Source: Bettongia penicillata ogilbyi (Eukaryota; Chordata; Mammalia; Diprotodontia; Potoroidae). Taken from it: a stretch of 64,000 bases of DNA. Shown piece by piece: positions 21,077-32,329 of this stretch. The DNA lies in the NCBI GenBank assembly GCA_023548195.1, contig JAJHZJ010000577.1, positions 580,203 to 644,202 of the forward strand, written 5' to 3'. Every line of letters starts with the position of its first letter. Position 1 is the first letter of the stretch. Below the pieces are notes generated by a model. That model made no database searches. It saw only the letters and a list, made by a program, of their open reading frames with translations, and had not been told where the DNA came from. Made by a program: the position numbers and the translations under genes.

Positions 21077-21265
21077 CAAGCGGGGAACCTGTGGTTTCAA
21101 GGTCACATGTGACTCTCTAGATCCTCAAGTGCAGCTTTTTTACTGAATCCAAACTTCACAGAACAAATCTCCTTAATAAAAAGATTAGCTCTGTAAAACT
21201 TGGATTCAGTCAAAAATCTATTCTCAAGGACCACGAAGGCCATGTCACCTCAAGGTTTTAGACCA
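21077..21265. mobile_element. Palindromic hAT-like MITE, copy 3
   Basis: It contains 'gcggggaacctgtggtttca', 'ctagatcctcaagtgcagc', 'ctgaatccaaacttcacaga', the central 'ttaataaaaagattagctc' and 'aaaacttggattcagtcaaa', closing with 'catgtcacctcaaggtttt'. It has the same palindromic plan as 7247-7449. The outermost bases of both ends are lost. Confidence 0.72.
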
Positions 21266-21429
21266 TACATATTGATAACAAGAAATGGCTTCTTCTTAGG
21301 TAAAGAAAATGGACATGGTAGTTTAGTGATCAGTGATAATATGAAAAAAAAACAAAATAAAAATTTTTAAGTAAGCAAAAGAAATGATAGTTAAACAAAT
21401 GAAATGGCTTTATGGTTTTATTATCGCTT

Positions 21430-21700
21430 GCTAAATGTGAATAATAAAGCATCTACCTCCCAGGGTTTTTGTGAAGATGGAATAAGTGCTTTGCAAACCT
21501 AAAAAATACTATATGGATGCCAGTCATATTATTGTTAATATTATATATTGTTACAATTATCACTATTATTACTATCTATGAGAGCTTGGGTAAGTCACAT
21601 TTCCAGGCCATAGTTTCCTTATTTATAAAAAGAGGCTGTTAGAGTAGACCAGATTATCCCTAAATTACCTTGTAGTTCTAAATCCATAAATTCTGACTAC
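21430..21700 (+). repeat. Two MIR/THER1-like SINE pieces in tandem
   Basis: 21430-21545 is a SINE 3' part ('ctacctcccagggtttttgt', 'aagtgctttgcaaacctaaa'). 21580-21700 is a second body piece ('gagcttgggtaagtcacat', 'agtttccttatttataaaa', 'ccttgtagttctaaatcc'). Confidence 0.55.
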
Positions 21701-22204
21701 AGCCAGAAATATTTAAAAGTAATTATTCTTATAATAAGCAATGGTTGAAAGGAAAATATATTTGTATCTTTCCAGGAAAATCAATTTCCCCGAAGGTGAC
21801 CAGAGTGCTTCGAGTGGTATTTTGAGGAGTCAGCATTAAAAGAGTATTGGACTGGAGGAGAAAAGGAATTGGTAATCCCTGTTTAACAACTGACTTTCCT
21901 TTCCCCTCTCTAGTCTTCATTTTCTTCATTTATAGAAGAAGACCTTACCTCAAATTTTCTAACAGTTCTAAAATTCAGTAACTTAGATTTATGACATGAA
22001 TTGGAAAGTCTAGCTGGAAAGGCCTTGTGACTTCTCTTGGAACAAATATAAAGTGAATCCTGCTCTCTAAAATACATTCAGTTTACTATTTTGAGAAAAG
22101 CAATCAATGTTATGAGAAATTTCTCTTCCAGAATGGTACTTGAGGGACACGTTTCAAATAGGCATGGTCTTCCAATTCTTACTTTAGGGTTATTCATAAA
22201 TAGA

Positions 22205-22460
22205 ATAGCAGCTAGATGATGCAGTGAATAAAGTGTAGAACCTACAGTCAGAAAGGCTTGGGTTCAACTCCAACCTCAGACATCTACTACCTGTGTGACC
22301 CTGGGCAAGTCACTTTAATCACTCTCTGCCTCAGTTTCCTCAACCATAAAATGAGGATAATAACAGCATCTAGTTCACAAATGGTTGGGAGGATGGAATG
22401 AGATACTTGTGATGTCTTGCACCTTGCCTGACACGTAGGAGGTATGTACCCTAAAGGCTT
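22205..22460 (+). repeat. Marsupial tRNA-headed CORE-SINE
   Basis: A well-preserved head 'gcagctagatgatgcagtga' and 'ggttcaactccaacctcag', then 'gtgtgaccctgggcaagtca', 'tgcctcagtttcctcaacc' and 'aggatggaatgagatact'. The head derives from a tRNA gene. The A and B box equivalents would be its internal pol III promoter. Confidence 0.85.
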
Positions 22461-22554
22461 GTTGTTTTCTTCCTTTTTCTACATAGCCTCTCATTGCCAT
22501 ACTTTCCTCTTCTTTCTGGTTATAATCTCTTCCTTTTGACATTGTTTTCTATTT

Positions 22555-22690
22555 GTTTACTCGCACTCAAGTTTTACCTCCTCTCCTAATCATATTAGCT
22601 TCTTGAGGGCAAGGGTTATGTTACCTTTAAAATGTGTTTCCTCAAGTACCAACCTTAGAGCTTGGTACAAAGCAACAGTGAGTGGACACG
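22555..22690 (+). repeat. L2 LINE 3' region
   Basis: 'tagcttcttgagggcaaggg' followed by 'ttatgttac' and 'cttagagcttggtacaaag' is a standard L2 3'UTR stretch. Confidence 0.65.
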
Positions 22691-22948
22691 TGATTACATT
22701 GCTTTTGGGAGGAGCCAGTAATGCTTGCTTTAGCCATCTGCTTTGAACTGCATGAGCTAATAATATTTTTTACATTTTTATTTAATTCATTTATGTTTAT
22801 TGTTATATTATATTAATATATTATAACATTATTACTAATTTATTTATTTACATTTATTTATTACATGTATATGTATGTCTGTATATATCTCTTTATACAT
22901 GTATGTATATATAAAATTTATTTAAAAATTTTATATATACATGCATGT

Positions 22949-22957
<9 letters not shown>

Positions 22958-23004
<47 letters not shown>
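22958..23004. repeat. (TA)n microsatellite
   Basis: About 23 TA units, preceded by mixed tatg/tata text from 22860. Such tracts can extrude hairpins and vary in length. Flanking open frames made of Tyr-Ile repeats are artefacts. Confidence 0.95.
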
Positions 23005-23006
<2 letters not shown>

Positions 23007-23284
23007 AAAAAATTCTTAGCCCAGAAGTCTATCAGATTTGTCTTTGAGGCTATAAATCTGCTAACTCCTAATTTAGGATTAAGAAAATCTCTTTCCCAAT
23101 GCAGGACAATGAATTTGCTACAATTTGGATTCTTAAAGAGTTTGTGACAGAATTTAGAGGTTAAATGACTTGTCCAAGGTTATATAGTTAGTATATGTTT
23201 GAGATGGGATTTGAAACTGGGTCTTCCTCACTACCTAATACAACATGCTCCCTCATACATAATGTGAACATAATCAATAAATCA

Positions 23285-23560
23285 ATCAAAGCATTTGGGT
23301 TTCAGTCTTTTACAATCATGTCCAATTCATCATGACCCTATTTAAGGTTTTCTTGGCAAAGACATGGAGAAATTTGCCATTTCCTTCTTCAGCTTATTTT
23401 ACAAATGAGGAAACTGAGACAAACAAGGTTAAGTGACTTACTTGCTCAGAGTCACACAGCCAGTTAGTGTCTGAGGCCGGATCTGAACTCAGGAAGCTGA
23501 GTCTTCCTGACTTCAGGCCTGGCTCTAACCACTGCACCACTTAGTTGCCTTAAATACTAT
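23285..23560 (-). repeat. Marsupial tRNA-headed SINE (reverse), first of a pair
   Basis: Plus-strand marks: 'cagtcttttacaatcatgtc', 'ggttttcttggcaaagacat', 'gccatttccttcttcagc', 'gaggaaactgagacaaac', 'agagtcacacagccagttag', 'ccggatctgaactcagg', 'taaccactgcaccacttag'. Nearly full length. Confidence 0.87.
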
Positions 23561-23649
23561 ATACATACATAATATATACATATATGCATGCATATCTGTT
23601 GTTTAACTGAATTGAATTAAAATATCAGGTGCCCTTGTTAAAAGTAATA

Positions 23650-23890
23650 ATAATAACTGGCATTGATGTTGTGGTTTCAATTGTGTCTAACTCTTCATAA
23701 CGTCATTTAAGGTTTGCTTGGTAAAGATACTGAAGTAATTTGCCATTTCCCTGGGGCAAAAGGGTTAAGTTTCTTGCCCAGCGACACACAGTTAATCAGT
23801 GTCTGAGATCAGATTTGAACTCACAAAGAGGAGTCTTCCTGACTCCAAGTCCAGCCCACTATCAACTGCACCATTTGGCTGTCCCTACCA
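23650..23890 (-). repeat. Marsupial tRNA-headed SINE (reverse), second of a pair
   Basis: Same family and orientation as 23285-23560: 'gtggtttcaattgtgtctaa', 'aatttgccatttccctgg', 'gcgacacacagttaatcagt', 'agatttgaactcacaaag' and 'caactgcaccatttggctg'. It lacks ~20 bases of the body present in its neighbour. Confidence 0.83.
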
Positions 23891-23924
23891 TTTATAGAAC
23901 ACTAAACTTAGCAAAGGACTTTAC

Positions 23925-24235
23925 AAAGATCTTATTTGATTCTTACAATAAGCATGATATATAGGTTTACAGATATACATATATCCTCATTTTACAGATG
24001 GAGAAACTGAGAAAGAGAAAGTTTAAGTGACTTTTCCATGGTCACACAACTAAGTTCATATAATATATATGATAGCTAACATCTATGTTCAAGGTTTGTA
24101 AAGCACTCTACATCCACTATTTTATTTCTCACAACTTCCTGTGAGGAAAATGTTATTAACCTAATTTCACAAATGAGGAAAGCTTAAATGAGAGCAATTT
24201 AAATGGCTTTCCAAGGATCATGCAGCTATTAAATG
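23925..24235 (-). repeat. Two reverse MIR-like fragments in tandem
   Basis: 23960-24055: 'cctcattttacagatggaga', then 'aagtgacttttccatggtca'. 24065-24235: 'gtttgtaaagcactctaca', 'cctaatttcacaaatgagga', 'ggatcatgcagctattaaa'. Both are CORE-SINE bodies in reverse. Confidence 0.65.
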
Positions 24236-24236
24236 T

Positions 24237-24350
24237 CTCTCCTCTCTGTCTGTCCATCTCTGTCTCTGTCTCTCTGTCTCTGTCTCTCTTTGTCTCTGTC
24301 TCTCTCTGTCTTTCATTTTGTCTCTCTGTCTTTTTTTCTCCCTATATTTC
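24237..24350. repeat. (CTCTGT)n pyrimidine-rich low-complexity tract
   Basis: Interrupted ctctgt/tctctc repeats. The Ser/Leu-rich frame across it is an artefact. Confidence 0.9.
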
Positions 24351-24359
24351 TCTTGCTTG

Positions 24360-26200
24360 GTTTGTTCAAGGGAGGAGGTAAACTAACTTGGAGAGGGGAG
24401 AGGAGAGCATCCTGATGCCAGCATTGCTCTCCAGGCAGATTATTATGAAGCCATTAGTACTGAGCCCCACCATGTCTTAGATGAAGGGATATTGGAGATG
24501 GAGTGGATTGAGCAGTGACCTTGCAAGCTTCAAAGGTCAGGAGAGCCAATAGAAGTCCAGGAGCTGGAATCTATGTCAGAGTTTGCAGTCAACTAAGTCC
24601 AGTTTACTAGCACAGCCCCACATTGAAATCAGGTCATTTGAGCACCAAGTACTGTCCCTACTGAGTACTAAGTAAGCAATTAATCTTTGAAGAAGTGAAA
24701 GGATATGTGCATATACCTCCACAGAACTGAAAATGCTGTGTTCAAGGTAAGCTTCTACCTTCTTTGTCAGGGATGGCAAACATTTCAAATGGAGGAAGAC
24801 TATAATGGGTCTTTGCTACATTCCCAGATTATCTGAGATGGAGACATCCATTTAGGATACTCCAACTACTTGCTTCTGGGGGAAGACATTTCATTGCCTG
24901 AGTAAGTGGGTGGGAGGAACCTCTCTCCTTCGACTTACAGCTGGTACCACTTGCATCTTTAAATCTACCTGACAGAGGCATAGTCACTTTCTCTTTCTGG
25001 TGGCATCCTGGGGTGCAGTTCTTGTTCTCCTGCTGTGGGGGCACTGGAGTCTAAACTGGAGGGAAAGGGTCAACTTCCTCTTCACCTGAGACCCTGTGAC
25101 CTGAGAAATGGGTTGGAGTTTTGGGTAGTGTTCTGTTTATCCTCTTCAGTTGTAGGTGGAAGTGGAGGAGTCCTGTACCCAGAACTTGAGCCTTGGCACT
25201 CTTGGAGCCATGAGGCCAGGCTGGTTATTGCTAGGAGGACAGCCAGGAAGCCCTGAGATGTCAAAGTGTTGGGACTGAAGCCCAAGGCTTCAGACTTGGA
25301 ACTTGGTATGATTACTGGTATAAAAGAAATGGGTCAAACTATGAATCTAATCCCCTCCCCACTCCAGTAACCAAAGGATGGCAGGAGGGCATTATGTACC
25401 ACCATCACCATCAGCCCCCCGCATCACCATTACCCCACCACCAGCATCTAGGTGTTGAAGGGGATTTACGAAGCAAAGACATTTACTTATCTGGCTATTA
25501 AGTGGTGAAATGGAAATGAAGTATTTGGATCCCTAAAATTGGGTGAACGCAGTAGGTTGGGGCTTAAGTTAATGGCACAACCTAGTTATACAACCAAACA
25601 TCCTTAATAATACTGTGGAGCTCTAGGGGAGGGATAAAATATAACTCACCTGGCTTTTAAGCAGTGGAAACTAGAATAGCCATTGTTGCACTTAGAAAAT
25701 TAATTACCAACCTCATAGGACAGCTATAAAGGGCCTATGAAAATGTAAACCTATTTTTGAAAAAAAATGTAGACATATAAAGTTACATTTTAGGGAAGAC
25801 TCTGAACCAAATGCAATACCTGTCAAGTCTAAACAGAAAAATAAAATGACTCTAAGGCTTCCAAATACACTTCTTTCTTTCATGTGACCCATCTTTCTCC
25901 TCATCTTTTTCCATTTTCCCTTTCTTTCTTTTGTCATTCCACTCAAGCAGAACTTTTAGAAATGGTGCTGGAATCTGTCTGCTATATGAAAGAACAGTGC
26001 CCACCCTGAGTTGAATGGGTAGGTATGTCTTTGATATCTTGGGATCCTGTTTTTCCATTTTTCTATCCAAGTTAGTTGAACCCTGTAAATACACTGTTTA
26101 ATGGAATATTTTGCCTGGATGATCCAGCTCTTGTCTCTCTCTAACCCTGTAGGTATGGTCTATCATATATCTCTTCGGAGACATTTTATACTACTCATTC
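24360..26200. other. Repeat-poor anonymous region
   Basis: About 1.8 kb with few repeats and above-average GC from 24.4 to 25.3 kb. A minus-strand frame at 25082-25285 begins with a signal-peptide-like hydrophobic run 'GFLAVLLAITSLASWL'. A second minus frame lies at 24829-25044. Neither is recognised and no splice-supported gene can be built. A cca/cat-rich patch lies at 25400-25445. Confidence 0.4.
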
Positions 26201-26204
26201 CATT

Positions 26205-26480
26205 GTGCATTGGGGAACACAGCATGCTATAATAAGCTCACAAACAGAAGTCCTTAGCTCAAATCCTGTCTTTGGCACATAAGAATTGTGTGACCCTAGA
26301 CAATTCATTTACCCTCTCTGAGTCTCAGTTTTGTCATTTGTGAAAAGGACATGATTTTTATTTTTACACATACTTTTCAAGTTTATCCTGTGTAACAAGG
26401 AGGATAATTGTAGATAAAACCCTTTGCAAAATTTTAAGTTCTCTGTGAATTTCAGCTTTTAATTATTAAGTCCACCTTCA
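26205..26480 (+). repeat. Degenerate marsupial SINE
   Basis: 'cagaagtccttagctcaaat', 'ttgtgtgaccctagacaatt', 'ctctgagtctcagttttgtc' and 'aaaaccctttgcaaaatttt' follow the head, core and tail order of the tRNA-headed SINE. Confidence 0.6.
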
Positions 26481-27770
26481 TTATCTTTGGTCATCTCTTT
26501 TTTAAATAATAAACAAAACTCTTTCAGGGACCTGCAAAAAAAAAAAAGTGATGCACTGTGCTGTTACCAAGTCAATCAGCATTCTTGTCTTATAAGTCAT
26601 GTTAAGGTAGCAGAGCTTTGCCATGGGTGAAGACGTGTACCTTTCCTTGATGAGAAATATAGCAATGAATTAACCAAAATAATTACATAGGAGAACTGTG
26701 TTCTTACATTGTAGGCTACTGGCTCATCTCCAGATATAATCCTCATATGTTGACCCAAAGACCCTGATGATTGCTTTTTGGTGATATTTTGCCAGCTGAT
26801 AAAAAAAAAAATGCCTGCTATGGTAAGAAAAGAGGCCTTCCCAGAATTAACAGCATTGCTTTAATTCTTGTACTTTTATACATATTGTAATTTTTGCTTC
26901 TGTGACTTTTAAGGACAAAAACATCAGTGTCATAAGCTTCTGGTCTGTTGCCTCACAAAGAACTGTATTTTTCAAGTGGATAACATTTCTCCAGCCCTGA
27001 AAGACTAGAGACAACTTAAAAAGATAGATGGCTCCTGAGCTGACAAGTCATTCTAAGCACTTGAGAACCCCTGAGGCATTTTGGGAGCCAGTAACATGAT
27101 TGCCTGTGGATCTGCCAGAGAATCCAGATGGCAGCATTGAAATGACTTCAATGTGTTGACAAACATTCAGACATAGTGTTGTGTGTGACCCTCTGTTTTT
27201 CAGGGATTGCAGTTTCCATTTGTACCAGAGGAAAGAAACGGGAGGAATTATCATTAATATTATTAAATGTGATTTTCTGCAGCTCCCTTAAATGAAGAGG
27301 AAAAGGGGAGAGGGGGTGTACAGTCTGATCATTAAGCTTCACGGTGAGAAGAAAAAAATACACATCCTTTCTCATCACACTAAAGTGTCTGGCTCAGACT
27401 ACCTCAGGAGGAGGAAGGCAGCTGGGAGTAAATGGCTCTTCTGCTGTTGTATCTGTAGAAAAGACTCCAGAGAGTTTTGTTTGTCTCCTCCGACATCAGA
27501 GAAACTATGTTGAACTTTCAGGTCTATATGAGCCAGGTATGATGGGTTACCCAGCTCTAGTATCCTCCCTTTCAGGCATGAAATCTGAATCAATTGGAGG
27601 ATAGACAAGCTTTTCTCATGCCTCTCTACCCAGGTGGTTGTCAATTTAGATTCTGTTCTCAGGTTTCTGTGGACCTTAGAAACCTACCCGTGATATGTGC
27701 TTGACTCCACCTAAACTCTACCTTCCTCGAACTTGTCTGGAGAGTCTCCTGCCTCCTCAGCTTTGCTAAA
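26480..27770. other. Anonymous sequence
   Basis: No recognised repeat or gene. Short A-runs occur at 26534-26546 and 26800-26811. The frames at 27.1-27.6 kb overlap on both strands and show no family signature. Confidence 0.45.
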
Positions 27771-27965
27771 TGCCATTTGCTGCACTGTTAGGTTCTCTGT
27801 CACCTTCATCCTCCAGATATCTGCAGACCTTTGCACATACTGTCCTTCAGGATTAGCTTAAATACCATTTCTTCAGTAGATCATTTCCATCCATCTTGTG
27901 TGCAGTGATTTCTCCATCCTTTGATCTTCTAGTTCTTGGTACTACCATTTTGTCTTAGCATACTC
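27770..27965 (+). repeat. L2 LINE 3' region fragment
   Basis: 'gacctttgcacatactgtcc', 'ggattagcttaaataccatt' and 'tcttcagtagatcatttcc' follow the L2 pattern (ctttgcacatgctgttcc, caaatgccacctcctc). Confidence 0.5.
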
Positions 27966-27984
27966 TTATTGAAAATGTCAGTCA

Positions 27985-28100
27985 GGAGACCAGAGGTTGA
28001 GTCATGTCTATGGAACATATTAACTATGTGATCCTGACCAAGCCAATTAACTTCTCTGAGTTTCAGCTTCCTTAACCGCAAAGTGGAAATAAATCAATAA
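27985..28100 (+). repeat. MIR-like SINE fragment
   Basis: 'gaccagaggttgagtcatgt', 'actatgtgatcctgaccaag' and 'ctctgagtttcagcttcctt' match the MIR head and core. Confidence 0.55.
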
Positions 28101-28149
28101 GCAAATATTAAGGTCCTATTGTTGCTCATACAAAAGTCTCTGTCCTCAA

Positions 28150-28470
28150 GAAGCTTACCTTCTGTCAGGAGCACCAGGGTGTGATGGATGGAGATCTGCC
28201 CTGGGAGTCAGAAAGCCCCATGCTCAAGTTCCTATATCTTGCCTGTGTGATTATACAGATTATACAAAATATGTACAGATTATACAAAGTACAGATTGCC
28301 GATGTGACCCAAAGCAACTCGTTAAACCTCTCAGTGTTACAGGCCACTATCCAACCCTATAATTACTTCTCTATGCATGTGCAAATTGGTGGAAAAAAAT
28401 TCCCTCAATGGGAATGTTCCCTCCCCCCCAAAATGAAATCAAAGGAATAAACCTTTTTATCAGTGAGGTA
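28150..28470 (+). repeat. Marsupial SINE with an internal short duplication
   Basis: The head 'gtgatggatggagatctgc' and 'gggagtcagaaagcccca' is followed by a duplicated 'acagattatacaaa' block (28256-28300), then the normal 'tgtgacccaaagcaactcg', 'aacctctcagtgttacaggc' and 'cactatccaaccctat'. The 3' variant matches 7455-7640 and 56745-56960. Confidence 0.62.
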
Positions 28471-28479
28471 GAAGGGAAA

Positions 28480-28520
28480 AGGAGAAAGAAGAGGAGGAAG
28501 AAGAAAAAGAAACAGAGGAG
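28480..28520. repeat. Purine-rich (GGA/AGA)n tract
   Basis: Short gaagaggaggaagaag-type low-complexity run. Confidence 0.8.
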
Positions 28521-30014
28521 GAGTAATAATCTCTTTTCTTTTTTTGGACAGAGTTGAAAACAAAAAGGACCTGGGGAATGCTATAGATGTACTTTACCTA
28601 GGTTTGAGCAAACCATTATTGCTTATAACATTCTTCTAAAAATGATGGAAACCAAAGTTTTCTAAAATTGTTTATCTCATATCCCTAACAGTAAAACATT
28701 TTTGAACACATACTTCTATAATATGTGTATATTTACTTGTCTATAAATTATGTGCTACTGCACTGATAATTATAGATCATAAAATATAAACAAAATAGAA
28801 ATTAAAAGAATGAGATAAATATAGGGTAATATTTGAAGAAAATGTTTTACTTAATACAAAGAGCATTCTGCTCTCAACAAAATAATAAAGATATTTTTGG
28901 TGAGAGCAATGCTTCATTGTTTATGAAAATCTTGTTTTAATACTTTATGACACAGATTCAAAGGTCAGATTCTAAGTTCAGGTTATTTCAATACTTGATA
29001 TTAATGCCTGTCGTAACGGAACAAGGAAACTTTACAGAGATATGTTGATGCGAATAGAAAAGGTTCATTGTTGGCTGTATTGATTTAATCATGCTACTTG
29101 CTTTTCAGTCCCATCCACTAATTCTGCAAATGATGAAGTTCAGCTAGGAAATTTCCATCTTCTCTAATGTCAATCAGCTATTCTTCCAAATTAATCAGGA
29201 GGTTTTGAATTTTTATATTTTTGACAATTAAGATCAAAACCCTTCTAACATTTTTCATCAAAATGATTTTTAAACACGTTAAAATATGTTTTCAGATTTT
29301 TTAAAATGGTATAATTTTTAAAAAGATGACACACTTCCATTGTTTGCCAGAACCCAAAGAAGAGAGAGTAATTATCTAGTAGCAGATGATGATCTCCAGT
29401 GTCAAATGCTAGAGGTCAAGAAAGATGAAATCTGAGAAAAGATCATTAGAATGGACTATTATGACATCACTGGAAGACTAGAAAGATTGAGGTTAACCTC
29501 GATGGGATTAGAGGAGTTCAGAGGAGTGGATTTAGAGGGGGATTAGATGATTTACAATTGATCCCTTCCATGCCTACTTATTCATTTCCTCAAAAAAAAA
29601 AAAGAAAATGGCTGAGTGTTAGACTCTTATTCCCCAGTCACTATCCTGGAGAAGTGTCTGAAACAACCAAAAGGTGCTGGGGGGTTTGGGCAGGAAATTT
29701 CTCCTGCACAGTTGCTGGTGTCCCAAAGTTTAAGATTAGATTATAAAAATTCTGAGGCTTCATGGGCACAAAATTAGAGGGAGGGGTTGACTGGATGAGT
29801 ATTGATTTAAAATGGATGGAGGTAATATAATTATGGTGAGATATGTTCACAATTAACTATTGCAGGGAGAATAAGATGCAAACCGTATTTCTATCTTCCA
29901 AATGATTTAACACATGTATATGGCACCAGTCTATGGCGTCCACTGGACTAAATGATAACATGATTACATGGGGCCCTGGTTAATTAACCAAACCATAAGA
30001 ATGATAGTCAATTC
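28520..30014. other. Repeat-poor AT-rich region
   Basis: About 1.5 kb with no repeat signature that I recognise, and no gene. It is one of the longer unexplained stretches. Confidence 0.45.
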
Positions 30015-30236
30015 TTCAATGTCAAGTTGAAGGAGATCTCCAGTAGACTTTCCCAAGAACCTGTTAGGTTTGTGTTATTTAATGTTTTGATCAATGACTT
30101 AGATCATTTAAAGAATAATTCGGGTAAACCCATAGATGTCATGCTTTTTCACCAAATTTGCAGATGAGCCAAAGTTGGAAGGAAGATTAAATGTACTAGG
30201 TGATAAAGTTTTCAAAATATCTTAACAGCAATGTAT
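30015..30236 (+). repeat. CR1/L3 LINE reverse-transcriptase fragment
   Basis: The text reads through the CR1 palm domain: 'tttaatgttttgatcaatga' (LFNVLINDL), then 'caaatttgcagatgagcc' (the FADD-type catalytic block, here FADE, with the second Asp changed). It stops at ~30236 where an L1 3' fragment begins. Further CR1 text resumes at 31836. Confidence 0.7.
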
Positions 30237-31562
30237 ACTAAGATAAGATCAAAATGGGTAAATGATTTAGAAATGATGGGCAATACCATAAGCAAATTAG
30301 GAGAGTAAGGAATAGTTTGCCTGTCAGATTTATGGAGAAGGGAAGAATTTTTGACTAAACACGAGATAGAGAACATTTTGAAATACAAGATGGATGGTTT
30401 TGATTACATGAAATGAAAAAGTTTTTTTCACAAACAAAACCAATACAACCATGATTAGAAAGAAAGCAGAAACATGGGAAACATTTTTTTTTACAGCTAG
30501 TGTTTCTGATAAAGGCTTCATTCCTCACATATATAGAGAACTGAGTCAAATTTATAAGAATGTAAGTCATTCACCAACTGATATATTGTCAAAGGATATG
30601 AACAGGAAGTTTGCAGATGAAGAAATTAAAGCTATCTATAGTCATGGGAAAAATGTTCTAAATTACAATTGATTAAAGAAATGCAAATTAAAAGAACTCT
30701 GAGGTACCACCTCACTCTATCAGATTGGCTAATATGACAGAAAAGGAAAATTATAAATGGAGAAAATGTGGGAAAATTGTAACACTAATTCATTGTTGGT
30801 GGAATTCTGAATTGATCCAATCATTCTGGAGAACAATTTGGAACTATGACTAAAGGACTATCAAATTGTTCATACTCTTTGATCCAGCATACTGTTACTA
30901 GGTCTGTATCTCAAAGAGATCATAAAAAAGGGGAGAAAGGACGTACATGTACAAAACTATTTATAGCAGCTCTTCTAGTGGTGGCCAACAACTGGAAATT
31001 GAGGGGATGCCCATCAATTGGGAGATGACTGAAAAACGTGTGGTATATGAATGTAATGGAATATTATTGTGCTATAAGAAATGATGAGCAGACACATTTC
31101 AGAGAAACCTTACATGAACTGATGTTGAGTAAAGTGAACTGAAAAAGGAGAGCATCGCACACATTAATAGCAACATTCTGCAATGATCAACTATTACAGA
31201 TTTTGCTCTTCTCAGTAATACAATGACCCAAGACAATTCTAAAAGGCTCATGATGGAAAATGCTATGTACATCCAGAGAAAGAACTATGGAGTCTGAATA
31301 CAAATCAAAATATACTATTTTAACTTTTTGGGGTTTTTTTTCTTTTTCATGGTTTCCCCTTATTTTGTGATTCTTCTTTCATAACATGATAATGTGGAAG
31401 TATTTGCCATGATTGTACATGTGTAACCTGTATCAGATTGCTTACTGTCTTGGGGAGGAGGGAGAAAAGTTTGGAACTAAAAAATCTTGCAAAAATGAAT
31501 GTTGAAAACTATCATTATGTGTAATTGAAAAAGAATAAAATATTGTGAAGTGAAAAAATATC
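30237..31562 (+). mobile_element. 5'-truncated L1, ORF2 C-terminus and 3'UTR
   Basis: It starts abruptly inside ORF2 ('agatcaaaatgggtaaatga', then 'taccataagcaaattagg'). It keeps frames for the C-terminal segment: 30451-30672 ('IYRELSQIYKNVSHSPTD') and 30846-31028 ('CTKLFIAALLVVANNWKL', 'GCPSIGR'). It ends in 3'UTR with 'gtttggaactaaaaaatc' and 'aaatgaatgttgaaaac' and an A-rich tail near 31520-31560. Its terminal text resembles the HAL1 3' ends. Multiple stops make it dead. It is nested in a CR1 LINE. Confidence 0.88.
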
Positions 31563-31584
31563 AAATATATAGACAGATCAGAGC

Positions 31585-31835
31585 ATGACAGCTAGCGGAA
31601 GAAGAAAATAGGTGATAGATTTAGCATCAGGAAGATTTTTGTTCAAATCCTACTTCTTACACATACTAGCTTTGGGACTCTAGGCAAGTGAATTCTGTTC
31701 TCAATCTTAGTTTCCTCATTTATAAAATGAGAATAGTAATGTACCTATGCCATAGGGTTGTTGTAAAGATCAAATCATTTAACATATGTAAAAGTGCTCT
31801 GCAAACCTTAAAGTAATATGTAAATTGTGGCTGTA
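31585..31835 (+). repeat. Marsupial CORE-SINE
   Basis: 'gacagctagcggaagaagaa', 'gttcaaatcctacttcttac', 'aatcttagtttcctcattta', 'agggttgttgtaaagatcaa' and 'gtgctctgcaaaccttaaag' give the full head-to-tail order. Confidence 0.78.
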
Positions 31836-31965
31836 TATATAGTAACAATGTGGATCTAATAAGATGATATTCAGCAAAGATAAATGCAAAGTACTACATT
31901 TGTTTTTTGTTAATCAAATTCACAAATCCAGTATGGCAAGAAAACATTTGGATAGGAGAAAAAGG
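31836..31965 (+). repeat. CR1/L3 LINE fragment (continues 30015-30236)
   Basis: The frame 'FSKDKCKVLHL' matches the conserved CR1 motif MKFNxxKCKVLHLG just after the palm domain. The order relative to the FADD-type piece is correct for one element. It is broken by the (GA)n tract. Confidence 0.68.

Positions 31966-32047
<82 letters not shown>
31965..32047. repeat. (GA)n microsatellite, ~80 bp
   Basis: Nearly pure ga repeat, capable of forming triplex-type DNA and prone to length change. Arg-Glu frames over it are artefacts. Confidence 0.97.
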
Positions 32048-32051
<4 letters not shown>

Positions 32052-32329
32052 GTTTTGTTTTTAGTATAATCCAGGCTCAATGTGTGGATAAGAAAGTAAA
32101 AAAAAAACCATGTAAGTCAGTTTTAGATTTCATTAAAAGAGTCAGAAATGACTTCTAAGATAAATCCATGAAAGTACCAACAATTGTCCTCTTGTATAGA
32201 TATTCTCTTTCTAGAAAAGTAGGGTTCTCCCACAAAAAGTCCAGCAAAGTTCTGAAAATATACTAAAAGAGTGATGGAGAAAGCCAAAAATAGATAACAA
32301 TATGCACCTAAATAGATATGGTACTAATA

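Noticed and set aside
22205..22280. tRNA genes at SINE heads (also 56400, 57395 and the reverse copies)
   Set aside because: Only tRNA-derived promoter-like heads remain and are followed by SINE bodies. None shows a complete cloverleaf with an intact anticodon arm and acceptor stem.
22865..23147. Tyr/Ile-rich frames over 22.9-23.1, 45.2-45.4 and 54.5-54.8 kb
   Set aside because: Translation of TA, TATG and GATA repeats. No protein family.
31864..32158. Frames with Arg-Glu repeats, and the similar Arg/Glu and Ser/Leu frames at 63173-63581
   Set aside because: Direct translation of (GA)n microsatellites.
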